This document shows positions 1 through 5,209 of a stretch of 5,258 nucleotides of DNA, in pieces. The stretch spans positions 1-5,258 of the forward strand of contig JAUPTP010000210.1 in assembly GCA_030918015.1 (NCBI GenBank), given 5' to 3'. This stretch comes from Pseudomonadota bacterium. Lineage in GTDB: Bacteria > Pseudomonadota > Gammaproteobacteria > Burkholderiales > Burkholderiaceae_C. Each line of letters begins with the position of its first letter. Positions within the stretch are counted from its first letter, which is position 1. The notes under the pieces are model-generated. The model ran no database searches and had not been told where the DNA came from. It worked only from the letters and a program-made list of their open reading frames with translations. The position numbers and the translations under genes were made by a program.

Positions 1-510
1 CCGCGCGTCCTCGCCCTCCATCGGCACCGAGAAGATGGTGCGGAAGATGATGTCGGCGGTGACATGGGTCATCTCGACCTCGATGTCGTGCTCGGTGCCC
101 TCGGGCAGGCGCTCCAGCCGCGCCAGCATCGCCTCGGTGGCGGCGGCCATGACGGGGAAGGCCACCTGCAGGCGCGCCTGCGCGAAGGCCGGATCCATCA
201 TCGCGCGCTGGCGGCGCCACTGCTCGCCGCTGGTGGTGAAGATGCTCTGGCCCAGCAGCGGCGCCAGGGCCTGGCCGAGCAGCTCGCTCTTGGGGAAATC
301 CTCGGCCTGCTCGACCATCACCCGGCGCACCAGGGCGGGGTCGTTGACCATGTAGAGGTCCAGGCCGGGCAGGCGGACCTCGCCCATCTGCATCCGGTAG
401 CTGCGCTCGTACAGCGCGTCGAGCCACGAGTGGCGGGCGCTCAGGAACATCAGCAGGCCGGAGGCGCGATGGCGGCGCGGCGCGGGATAGGCCGGGCAGA
501 AGTGGGGCAT
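1..510 (-). CDS. Cytochrome P450, N-terminal part (cut by window edge)
   Basis: Open from ATG at 510 to base 1 (170 codons) with no stop, so the C-terminal part, including the haem-binding cysteine loop and the ExxR helix, lies outside the window. Residues 95-109 read GEQWRRQRAMMDPAF, the helix-C WxxxR signature of P450s, in which W and R contact the haem propionates and lead into the PAF segment. Upstream, residues 43-69 fit the N-terminal beta-sheet region ending in a 'DPALVRRVM' helix; residues 147-166 (MTHVTADIIFRTIFS and following) fit helix E. There is no N-terminal membrane anchor, as in soluble bacterial P450s, so it would act in the cytoplasm as a monooxygenase needing ferredoxin or flavodoxin partners not seen here. 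The substrate is unknown. A GGAA lies 6 nt before the ATG. It follows the hydrolase gene in the same frame after one stop and five codons, so the two are probably co-transcribed. Family certain; start likely. Confidence 0.9.
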   Translation of the reverse strand, partial: MPHFCPAYPAPRRHRASGLLMFLSARHSWLDALYERSYRMQMGEVRLPGLDLYMVNDPALVRRVMVEQAEDFPKSELLGQALAPLLGQSIFTTSGEQWRRQRAMMDPAFAQARLQVAFPVMAAATEAMLARLERLPEGTEHDIEVEMTHVTADIIFRTIFSVPMEGEDAR

Positions 511-525
511 GGCGGATTCCGGGGC

Positions 526-1752
526 TCAGCGTGGACTGCGTGGGTCGGCCATCTGCTGCTCGAACGGGCGCGGGCCGTAGAGCATGCCGAACAGGTCGAA
601 GTTGCCGGGGCGGTCCGGGGTCATCAGGTAGAGGAAGTGGGCCTGCAGCTTGTCGCGGCGGATGAGCGCCCAGTGCCGCGGGTCGTACATCTGGAAGAAG
701 CGCGCGGCGCGCCGCCGCGGCAGGGGGCCGGCCTGCTCGGCCAGGTCGGTGCCGGCCAGCGGGGCGATGCTGAAGAAGCACATCGGGTCGATGCGCGCGG
801 TCACGTCCAGCCACACCAGGTCCGGGTGGCGCGACAGCCGCAGCAGCGCGTGGCGGAAGGCCTCGGCGCCGGGCAGCAGGGCCAGGGCCGGGTAGCACTG
901 GCCGAGCGTCAGCATGGCCGTGCGTCGTCCCGCCTGCAGGGCCTGCCAGCGTGGATCGCGCAGCAGCTGGTCGACCGCCGCGACCATCACCAGCGTGCCG
1001 ACGCTGTGGCCGGCCAGCACCACCTCGTCGACCGGATCGGCGCGCTGGCGCTCGATCACATGCTCGACCCATTCCTGGACCCGCCGGTCCAGGTCCTCGA
1101 CCTGGCCGCGGCCCATGCACAGCACGAAGTGGTAGATGCGCATCAGCCAGAACAGGCCGGCCTGCGCCCCCAGCGAGACCAGGGCGCCGACCAGCGCCAT
1201 CCCGAGCCCGGCGGCGACCGCCGTCAGGCCGGCCGAGCCCAGGGCGGTCAGTGGCAGGGCCAGCAGGATCGCCATGACGCTGCCCGAGACCAGCAGCGTC
1301 GCCACCAGGTAGAGCAGCGGCAGCAGGGCGGTCAGCAGGGCGGTGGGGTTGAGGGTGTGCACCCGCTTCAGGCCGACATCGTTCAGCATCGCCATGTGAA
1401 CGGCCGCGAATTCCTGCAGAAGCGCCAGAGGTCGGCGGCTCCAGTGGCGTCGGATGATGTCGTCCCAGCCCATGAAGACATGTTCGGTGCGCACCGCATC
1501 GTCCTGACGAGCGGGCGACAGGGGGTGCCACTCGACGCTCCAGCGGTGCATCAGGTCACTGACGCGTTGCCGGGCGCCGGTGGTGATGTGTCCGCCGCCG
1601 GGTTGCGGGCGCTCGGCCTGCTGGCTGAACAGGCGGTGATAGTGGCCGGCGCCGCGGGGATCGAAGCCGCTGAAGTAGTGCACCCGCCGTCGGCGGATGG
1701 CCGCAGGGCAGCGGGGGCGGGCGGCGGGCTGGGGGGAGGGCGATGAAGGCAT
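526..1752 (-). CDS. Membrane-segmented alpha/beta hydrolase (GHSVG serine hydrolase)
   Basis: A 408-residue protein from ATG at 1752. Residues 24-34 carry 'YFSGFDPRGAG', typical of a strand and loop near the start of a hydrolase fold. Residues about 137-166 and 170-208 are two long, nearly uncharged hydrophobic stretches, probably two or more membrane spans. After them comes the nucleophile elbow LAGHSVGT, with Ser250 as presumed nucleophile. Acid candidates are Asp316 and Asp322 (WLDVTARIDP) and histidine candidates His360 and His372. This pattern fits a serine esterase or lipase anchored in the inner membrane; the substrate is unknown. An upstream TTG at 1863 would give 445 residues, but it lies inside the terminator of the preceding gene and the added 37 residues are low-complexity, so I reject it. 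No clear Shine-Dalgarno precedes 1752; instead an inverted repeat ends 2 nt before the ATG. It is followed in frame by the P450 gene, suggesting a lipid or hydrophobic ester pathway; this is inference. Confidence 0.78.
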   Translation of the reverse strand: MPSSPSPQPAARPRCPAAIRRRRVHYFSGFDPRGAGHYHRLFSQQAERPQPGGGHITTGARQRVSDLMHRWSVEWHPLSPARQDDAVRTEHVFMGWDDIIRRHWSRRPLALLQEFAAVHMAMLNDVGLKRVHTLNPTALLTALLPLLYLVATLLVSGSVMAILLALPLTALGSAGLTAVAAGLGMALVGALVSLGAQAGLFWLMRIYHFVLCMGRGQVEDLDRRVQEWVEHVIERQRADPVDEVVLAGHSVGTLVMVAAVDQLLRDPRWQALQAGRRTAMLTLGQCYPALALLPGAEAFRHALLRLSRHPDLVWLDVTARIDPMCFFSIAPLAGTDLAEQAGPLPRRRAARFFQMYDPRHWALIRRDKLQAHFLYLMTPDRPGNFDLFGMLYGPRPFEQQMADPRSPR

Positions 1753-1754
1753 GG

Positions 1755-1808
1755 CATGCACCGGACGCAGGGTCGCGCGGCGGGGCGCGACATCGGGATC
1801 GGTGCATG
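1755..1808 (-). repeat. Nested inverted repeat in the leader of the hydrolase gene
   Basis: The outer arms CATGCACCG (1755-1763) and CGGTGCATG (1800-1808) are perfect 9-bp complements. Inside them, GTCGCGC (1772-1778) and GCGCGAC (1785-1791) are perfect 7-bp complements with a 6-nt loop. The two stems are separated by 8 nt on each side, giving a long hairpin with a symmetric internal loop. In the leftward mRNA the structure would end 2 nt before the hydrolase start codon. Seen in sequence; its function as a translation-control or protein-binding element is inference. Confidence 0.55.
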
Positions 1809-1861
1809 ATGCGTTGCCGGCTCCGGCCGTGATCGGCGGAACTTGAGCGGCAAAAGCAGGC

Positions 1862-1883
1862 AAAAGAGAGGGCCGTGCGGCCC
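1862..1883 (-). terminator. Intrinsic terminator of the DUF3579 gene
   Basis: On the minus strand the DUF3579 stop (1891-1893) is followed after 7 nt by GGGCC-GCAC-GGCCC (1883-1870), a 5-bp pure G/C stem with a 4-nt loop (6 bp if the loop tightens). It runs directly into TCTCTTTT (1869-1862). Stem, spacing and U-rich tail fit a Rho-independent terminator. It separates DUF3579 from the downstream hydrolase-P450 pair, which then needs its own promoter in 1753-1861; I could not identify a convincing one there. Confidence 0.65.
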
Positions 1884-1890
1884 GCCCGGA

Positions 1891-2229
1891 TCAGCCCTTC
1901 CTGGGCGGGTCGGGGATCAGGCAGGCTTCCATCACCTGCAGGTCGTTGTCGCGGGCGAAGTTCATCACGAAGTCCCAGGCCATCGGCTCGAGGTCCTTCA
2001 GGGCCTCGTTGACGACGACGCACTTGGTGCTGCCGATGACGGTGGGGATGCAGTAGGGCGAGTAGCCGATGGCCGAGCCGATGCCGGCAGGCCGTGCGCC
2101 GCCCGGGCGGAAGCACGACATCGCGCCGGCCAGTCGCTCGGCCCAGTCGCTGGGACGGAAGGTGCGTCCGTCGCGGGTGATGCCCTGGATGAAGACTTCT
2201 CGGGGTTTGGGTTTCGAATGGTTCGTCAC
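1891..2229 (-). CDS. DUF3579 family protein
   Basis: A 112-residue protein starting at GTG 2229, preceded by AAGG at 2239-2242 with a 9-nt spacer. The core reads VFIQGITRDGRTFRPSDW (residues 12-29), then 'WAERLAGAMS', 'GYSPYCIPT' (55-63), 'STKCVVVN' (67-74), 'EPMAWDFVMNFARDNDLQV' (81-99). I recognise this as the DUF3579 family, small soluble proteins conserved in betaproteobacteria with no established function that I know of. Two cysteines (60, 70) and a third at 103 could bind metal or form a disulfide; this is speculation. An upstream ATG at 2268 and a longer opening to 2415 exist, but that extension is Arg/Pro-rich and crosses two palindromes, so GTG is preferred. It is divergent from argD, an arrangement I recall from other Burkholderiales, and is closed by its own terminator. 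Confidence 0.85.
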   Translation of the reverse strand: MTNHSKPKPREVFIQGITRDGRTFRPSDWAERLAGAMSCFRPGGARPAGIGSAIGYSPYCIPTVIGSTKCVVVNEALKDLEPMAWDFVMNFARDNDLQVMEACLIPDPPRKG

Positions 2230-2266
2230 GGGCTGCTGCCTTGTTGTGCTTGCAAGAGACAAGCGC

Positions 2267-2290
2267 ATACGGCCGCCCGTCAGGCCGTAT
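2267..2290. repeat. Inverted repeat ATACGGCC-N8-GGCCGTAT
   Basis: Perfect 8-bp arms at 2267-2274 and 2283-2290 around an 8-nt centre. It lies 37 nt upstream of the DUF3579 GTG start. No T run follows on either strand, so it is not an ordinary terminator; the size and spacing suit a dimeric repressor operator or a leader hairpin. Seen in sequence; role inferred. Confidence 0.5.
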
Positions 2291-2292
2291 TG

Positions 2293-2307
2293 TGCTGCAG
2301 CGCAGCA
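2293..2307. repeat. Palindrome TGCTGC-AGC-GCAGCA
   Basis: Perfect 6-bp arms around a 3-nt centre, 2 nt from the 8-bp repeat at 2267-2290. On the minus strand it is immediately followed by CAATAC (2292-2287), a weak -10 resemblance, so it could be an operator overlapping the DUF3579 promoter. The same arms and spacing recur at 5193-5209, upstream of the other leftward gene. Confidence 0.4.
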
Positions 2308-2475
2308 GCCACGGGGTCGACGAGGCGGTCGCGGAGTCAGGGCAGATATCGGCCGGCACCGCTGGCGGCGACGGGTCTCTGCGGCTTGGTTGTGTGCGGT
2401 CGGGCGCGTCTGCACTGGCGCGCGGGGTGCGAGTATCGCTCAGGCGTCTGTCGGCGTGCTGTCGTCGGCATTCCT

Positions 2476-2481
2476 TACAAT
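2476..2481 (+). promoter_or_regulatory. Candidate -10 box of the argD promoter (TACAAT)
   Basis: TACAAT differs by one base from the TATAAT consensus and lies 72 nt before the argD ATG, in an otherwise GC-rich region. A start of transcription would fall near 2488. No good -35 (TTGACA-like) sits 16-18 nt upstream, so it is either weak, activator-dependent or coincidental. Confidence 0.4.
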
Positions 2482-2487
2482 GGGTCG

Positions 2488-2513
2488 GGCGCCGTCATCG
2501 TGCGGCGCCTTTT
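2488..2513 (+). promoter_or_regulatory. Hairpin plus T run in the argD leader
   Basis: GGCGCCG (2488-2494) and CGGCGCC (2503-2509) form a perfect 7-bp stem with an 8-nt loop, followed at once by TTTT (2510-2513). It resembles an intrinsic terminator but starts right at the predicted transcription start and lies 40 nt before the argD ATG. It may be a 5' stabilising stem-loop, an attenuator, or a terminator for transcription arriving from further upstream. Confidence 0.45.
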
Positions 2514-2540
2514 GCATTTCCCTGCCTGGATTCCTACCCT

Positions 2541-2546
2541 GGAGAG
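2541..2546 (+). promoter_or_regulatory. argD: Ribosome binding site of argD (GGAGAG)
   Basis: GGAG begins 13 nt before the ATG at 2554, with 9 nt between GGAG and ATG. It is the strongest Shine-Dalgarno in the window and fixes the argD start. Confidence 0.75.
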
Positions 2547-2553
2547 TACCTAG

Positions 2554-3765
2554 ATGACCGCCGAGTCCGCGACGATCGCCGAACCCCACGTGATGACGAC
2601 CTACGGCCGCCTGCCGGTCGCGCTGGTGCGAGGCCGAGGCAGCCGCGTCTGGGACTCGACCGGTCGCGAATACCTCGACGGCCTGGGCGGCATCGCGGTC
2701 AACACGCTGGGCCATGCGCACCCGAAGTTCGTGGCGGCCCTGCAGGAGCAGGTCGCGACCCTCATCCACTGCTCCAACTACTACCACATCCCCGGCCAGG
2801 AGCAGCTCGCCGCCCGGCTGGTCGCGCTCTCGGGCCTGACCAACGCCTTCTTCTGCAGCACCGGTCTGGAGGCCAACGAGGCGGCGCTGAAGCTCGCGCG
2901 CAAGTTCGGCCACGACAAGGGCATCGAGCGCCCCGAGGTGATCGTGTTCGAGAAGGCCTTCCACGGCCGCTCGATCGCGACGCTGTCGGCCACCGGCAAC
3001 CCGAAGGTGCAGGCCGGCTTCGGCCCGCTGGTCGAGGGCTTCGTGCGCGTGCCGCTCAACGACATCGACGCGATCCGCGCCGCGGTCGAGTCGAACCCGA
3101 ACATCACCGCGGTCTTCCTCGAGACCATCCAGGGCGAGGGCGGCATTCACGCGGCGCGCTGGGACTACCTGCGCGCGGTGCGCGAGCTGTGCGACCGGCA
3201 TGACCTGCTGCTGATGCTCGACGAGGTGCAGTGCGGCATCGGCCGCACCGGCAAGTGGTTCGCCCACCAGTGGGCCGGCATCCAGCCGGACGTGATGCCG
3301 CTGGCCAAGGGCCTGGGCTCGGGCGTGCCGATCGGCGCGGTGGTGTGCGGTCCGCGGGCGGCGAACATCTTCAAGCCCGGCAACCACGGCACCACCTTCG
3401 GCGGCAACCCGCTGTCGATGCGCGCCGGCATCGAGACGCTGCGCATCATGGAAGAGGAAGGCCTGCTGGAGAACGCCGCGGCTGTCGGCGCGCACCTGAA
3501 GGCGGCGCTGGAGCGCGAGCTTGCCGGCGTGGCTGGCGTGACCGAGATCCGCGGCGCCGGCCTGATGCTGGGCATCGAGCTCGACCGGCCCTGCGGCGTG
3601 ATCCTGACCCGCGCGCTCGAGGCCGGCCTGCTGCTGAGCGTGACCGCCGACACCGTGGTGCGCCTGGTGCCGCCGCTGACGCTGAGCGTGGCCGAGGCCG
3701 ACGAGATCGTCGCGATCCTGGCCCCCGTCATCCAGGCCTTCCTCGCCGAGGGCGCCGCCGCATGA
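2554..3765 (+). CDS. argD: Acetylornithine aminotransferase (EC 2.6.1.11)
   Basis: A 403-residue, full-length class-III PLP aminotransferase. It transfers the amino group of glutamate to N-acetylglutamate 5-semialdehyde, giving N-acetylornithine in cytoplasmic arginine synthesis; family members often also accept N-succinyl-LL-DAP for lysine. Visible signatures: the phosphate-binding turn CSTGLEANEAALK (101-113), the ring-stacking FHGR (136-139), ETIQGEGG (190-197), LDEVQCGIGRTG (222-233) with Asp223 contacting the pyridine nitrogen, Lys252 in PLAKGLGSG as the Schiff-base lysine, and HGTTFGGNPL (278-287). All key residues are present. The usual (N)SG of the phosphate turn is STG here, a conservative change. 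The start is fixed by GGAGAG upstream. The stop overlaps a possible argF start (ATGA at 3762-3765), so argD and argF are translationally close and form an operon. A related succinylornithine or GABA aminotransferase is less likely given the argF neighbour. Confidence 0.96.
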   Translation: MTAESATIAEPHVMTTYGRLPVALVRGRGSRVWDSTGREYLDGLGGIAVNTLGHAHPKFVAALQEQVATLIHCSNYYHIPGQEQLAARLVALSGLTNAFFCSTGLEANEAALKLARKFGHDKGIERPEVIVFEKAFHGRSIATLSATGNPKVQAGFGPLVEGFVRVPLNDIDAIRAAVESNPNITAVFLETIQGEGGIHAARWDYLRAVRELCDRHDLLLMLDEVQCGIGRTGKWFAHQWAGIQPDVMPLAKGLGSGVPIGAVVCGPRAANIFKPGNHGTTFGGNPLSMRAGIETLRIMEEEGLLENAAAVGAHLKAALERELAGVAGVTEIRGAGLMLGIELDRPCGVILTRALEAGLLLSVTADTVVRLVPPLTLSVAEADEIVAILAPVIQAFLAEGAAA

Positions 3766-3782
3766 AACCGGGATACAGCCTC

Positions 3783-4724
3783 ATGAAGCACTACCTGCAG
3801 TTCAAGGACTTCCGCGCCGAGGAGTACGCCTATCTGTTCGAGCGCGCGCGCCTGATCAAGCGCCGCTTCAAGAACTACGAGCGCTACCAGCCGCTGGCCG
3901 ACCGCACGCTGGCGATGATCTTCGAGAAGGCCTCGACGCGCACCCGCGTGAGCTTCGAGGCCGGCATGTACCAGCTCGGCGGCTCGGTGGTGCACCTGAC
4001 CACCGGCGACAGCCAGCTCGGCCGCTCCGAGCCGATCGAGGACTCGGCGCGCGTCATCAGCCGCATGACCGACCTGGTCATGATCCGCACCTTCGAGCAC
4101 ACCAAGATCGAGGCCTTCGCCGCGCACAGCCGCGTGCCGGTCATCAACGGGCTGACCAACGAGTTCCACCCGTGCCAGATCATGGCCGACCTGTTCACCT
4201 ACCTGGAGCACCGCGCGCCGGTCGGGGCGAACGGCTACGACCTGGGCTGCCTCAAGGGCAAGGTGGTGACCTGGGTCGGCGACGGCAACAACATGGCCAA
4301 CACCTGGCTGCAGGCGGCCGAGATCCTCGGCTTCACCGTGCACGTCAGCACGCCCACGGGCTACGAGGTCGACCCGCAGGTCGCCGGCATCCGCTCGAGC
4401 GACTGCTACAAGGTCTTCACCGATCCGCGCGAGGCCTGCCGCGGCGCCGACCTGGTCACGACCGATGTCTGGACCAGCATGGGCTTTGAAGCCGAGAACG
4501 AGGCCCGCCGCGCCGCCTTCGCCGACTGGTGCGTCGATGCCGACATGATGGCGGTGGCCCGGCCGGACGCGCTCTTCATGCACTGCCTGCCCGCGCACCG
4601 CGGCGAGGAGGTCACCGCCGAGGTGATCGACGGCCCGCAGTCGGTGGTCTGGGACGAGGCGGAGAACCGCATGCACGTGCAGAAGGCGCTGATGGAGTAC
4701 CTGCTGCTGGGCCGCATCGGCTGA
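3783..4724 (+). CDS. argF: Ornithine carbamoyltransferase (EC 2.1.3.3)
   Basis: A 313-residue anabolic ornithine transcarbamylase that makes citrulline from ornithine and carbamoyl phosphate in the cytoplasm, normally as a trimer. Signatures: carbamoyl-phosphate loop STRTR (51-55) within FEKASTRTRVSFE, HPCQ (129-132), the hinge GDGNNMANT (166-174), the ornithine-side TDVWTSMG (227-234) and the catalytic HCLP (267-270). All are intact and the length is normal. A short extra loop (about 146-157) separates the two domains before LKGK. The start is ambiguous: ATG 3783 begins with MKHYLQFKDF, the N-terminus I recall for Burkholderiales homologues, with GGGA 9 nt upstream; ATG 3762 overlaps the argD stop (ATGA), has GAGG 10 nt upstream, and would add seven residues. 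I prefer 3783. It is second in the argD-argF operon; argG, often next, is not in the window. Confidence 0.96.
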   Translation: MKHYLQFKDFRAEEYAYLFERARLIKRRFKNYERYQPLADRTLAMIFEKASTRTRVSFEAGMYQLGGSVVHLTTGDSQLGRSEPIEDSARVISRMTDLVMIRTFEHTKIEAFAAHSRVPVINGLTNEFHPCQIMADLFTYLEHRAPVGANGYDLGCLKGKVVTWVGDGNNMANTWLQAAEILGFTVHVSTPTGYEVDPQVAGIRSSDCYKVFTDPREACRGADLVTTDVWTSMGFEAENEARRAAFADWCVDADMMAVARPDALFMHCLPAHRGEEVTAEVIDGPQSVVWDEAENRMHVQKALMEYLLLGRIG

Positions 4725-4729
4725 GGCGT

Positions 4730-5128
4730 TCAGGCCGCGGGCGTGCCGAACAGCGCCCGCAGGTCCAGGCCGTCGTCGCCGGGCCTGAAGCCGTGGCGGA
4801 GCAGCTCGCGCTCGACGTCGAGCAGCATCTCGCCGGCGGTGGCGGCGCCGAACTCGTCGACGCAGCGCTTCTCGAAGGCGCCGCGCAGCAGCAGCAGGCC
4901 CCGCAGCTCGGTGCGCCTTTCGGCCTCACGCCGCTCGGCGCTGCCGGCCGGCCACTGGCCCGGGTTCGGTGCCGGATGCTCGATCACCCGGGCGACATCC
5001 TGTGCGGTGGCCAGCGGCACATGCAGCACCAGGGCCAGCCGCGCGATGCGCAGGCTCAGATCCTGGCAGACCTGTTCCATCTGGGCGACCCAGTCGGCGT
5101 CGGGGCGGGATTGCAGTTCGGGTGACAT
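4730..5128 (-). CDS. Hypothetical protein, 132 residues
   Basis: I do not recognise the family. From ATG at 5128 the protein is charged and mostly helical in appearance: 'DWVAQMEQVCQDLSLRIARLAL' (12-33) looks amphipathic, followed by a Pro/Ala/Arg-rich linker (52-66) and a second helical half (68-112, ERREAERRTELRGLLLLRGAF, then LLDVERELLRHGF). It ends with 'LDLRALFGTPAA'. There is no signal peptide or membrane span, so it is probably cytoplasmic. The coding call rests on an uninterrupted frame with regular amphipathic pattern and codon use like its neighbours; the longer opening to GTG 5236 adds an Arg/His-rich tract over a palindrome and is rejected. No clear Shine-Dalgarno precedes 5128. 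It converges on argF with 5 nt between stops and is not part of the arginine operon. Confidence 0.68.
   Translation of the reverse strand: MSPELQSRPDADWVAQMEQVCQDLSLRIARLALVLHVPLATAQDVARVIEHPAPNPGQWPAGSAERREAERRTELRGLLLLRGAFEKRCVDEFGAATAGEMLLDVERELLRHGFRPGDDGLDLRALFGTPAA
4737..4760. terminator. G/C hairpin at the argF / hypothetical gene junction (weak)
   Basis: GCGGGCG (4737-4743) and CGCCCGC (4754-4760) form a perfect 7-bp stem with a 10-nt loop, 12 nt after the argF stop. It lies inside the last codons of the opposite gene. No T run follows on either strand, so termination would have to be helped or Rho-dependent. It could equally be chance in 70% GC coding sequence. Confidence 0.25.
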
Positions 5129-5192
5129 GGGCAGAGGGCGTGCGCAGGGGCAGAAGACGGTGATCGCCCATGATACGGGGCGATGTCGCGGG

Positions 5193-5209
5193 TTGCTGCG
5201 TTGCAGCAA
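5193..5209. repeat. Palindrome TTGCTGC-GTT-GCAGCAA upstream of the hypothetical gene
   Basis: Perfect 7-bp arms around a 3-nt centre, 64 nt upstream of the ATG at 5128. On the minus strand a TATCAT (5175-5170) follows 17 nt downstream of the dyad, so the dyad would cover the -35 region of a leftward promoter. Its shape, CTGC-N3-GCAG with TT/AA flanks, fits a dimeric transcription-factor operator. The rest of 5129-5258 shows no gene I can support. Confidence 0.45.

Larger units (their letters stand above)
2230..2553. other. Divergent intergenic region between DUF3579 and argD
   Basis: 324 bases without a credible gene; the open frames crossing it are Arg-, Gly- and Pro-rich shadows. On the DUF3579 side it holds the AAGG ribosome binding site (2239-2242), an 8-bp inverted repeat (2267-2290) and, 2 nt further, a second dyad (2293-2307). 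On the argD side it holds a TACAAT box (2476-2481), a G/C hairpin followed by TTTT (2488-2513) and a GGAGAG ribosome binding site (2541-2546). The middle (about 2310-2460) shows nothing I can name. I looked for an E. coli-type ARG box (TGAAT-N-ATTCA dyad) and did not see one. Confidence 0.6.

Noticed and set aside
64..1746. 560-codon open frame on the plus strand opposite the hydrolase and P450
   Set aside because: It is Gln/His/Ala/Arg-rich and low in complexity, with no recognisable motif. It lies antisense to two genes with clear family signatures. Long antisense frames are expected at about 70% GC.
1816..1827. Palindrome GCCGG-CT-CCGGC upstream of the hydrolase
   Set aside because: The loop of 2 nt is too small for a stable hairpin, and short G/C palindromes are common at this base composition.
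1753..1863. 37-residue N-terminal extension of the hydrolase from TTG 1863
   Set aside because: The start overlaps the DUF3579 terminator T run, the extension has low-complexity composition, and the nested inverted repeat occupies this stretch.
2341..2360. GATATC as a minus-strand promoter -10 for DUF3579
   Set aside because: It lies over 100 nt from the start codon and has no -35 partner at suitable spacing.
3165..4676. 503-codon open frame on the minus strand opposite argD and argF
   Set aside because: It is antisense to two unmistakable enzymes, with Ser/Arg/Ala-biased composition and no domain; a GC-driven shadow.
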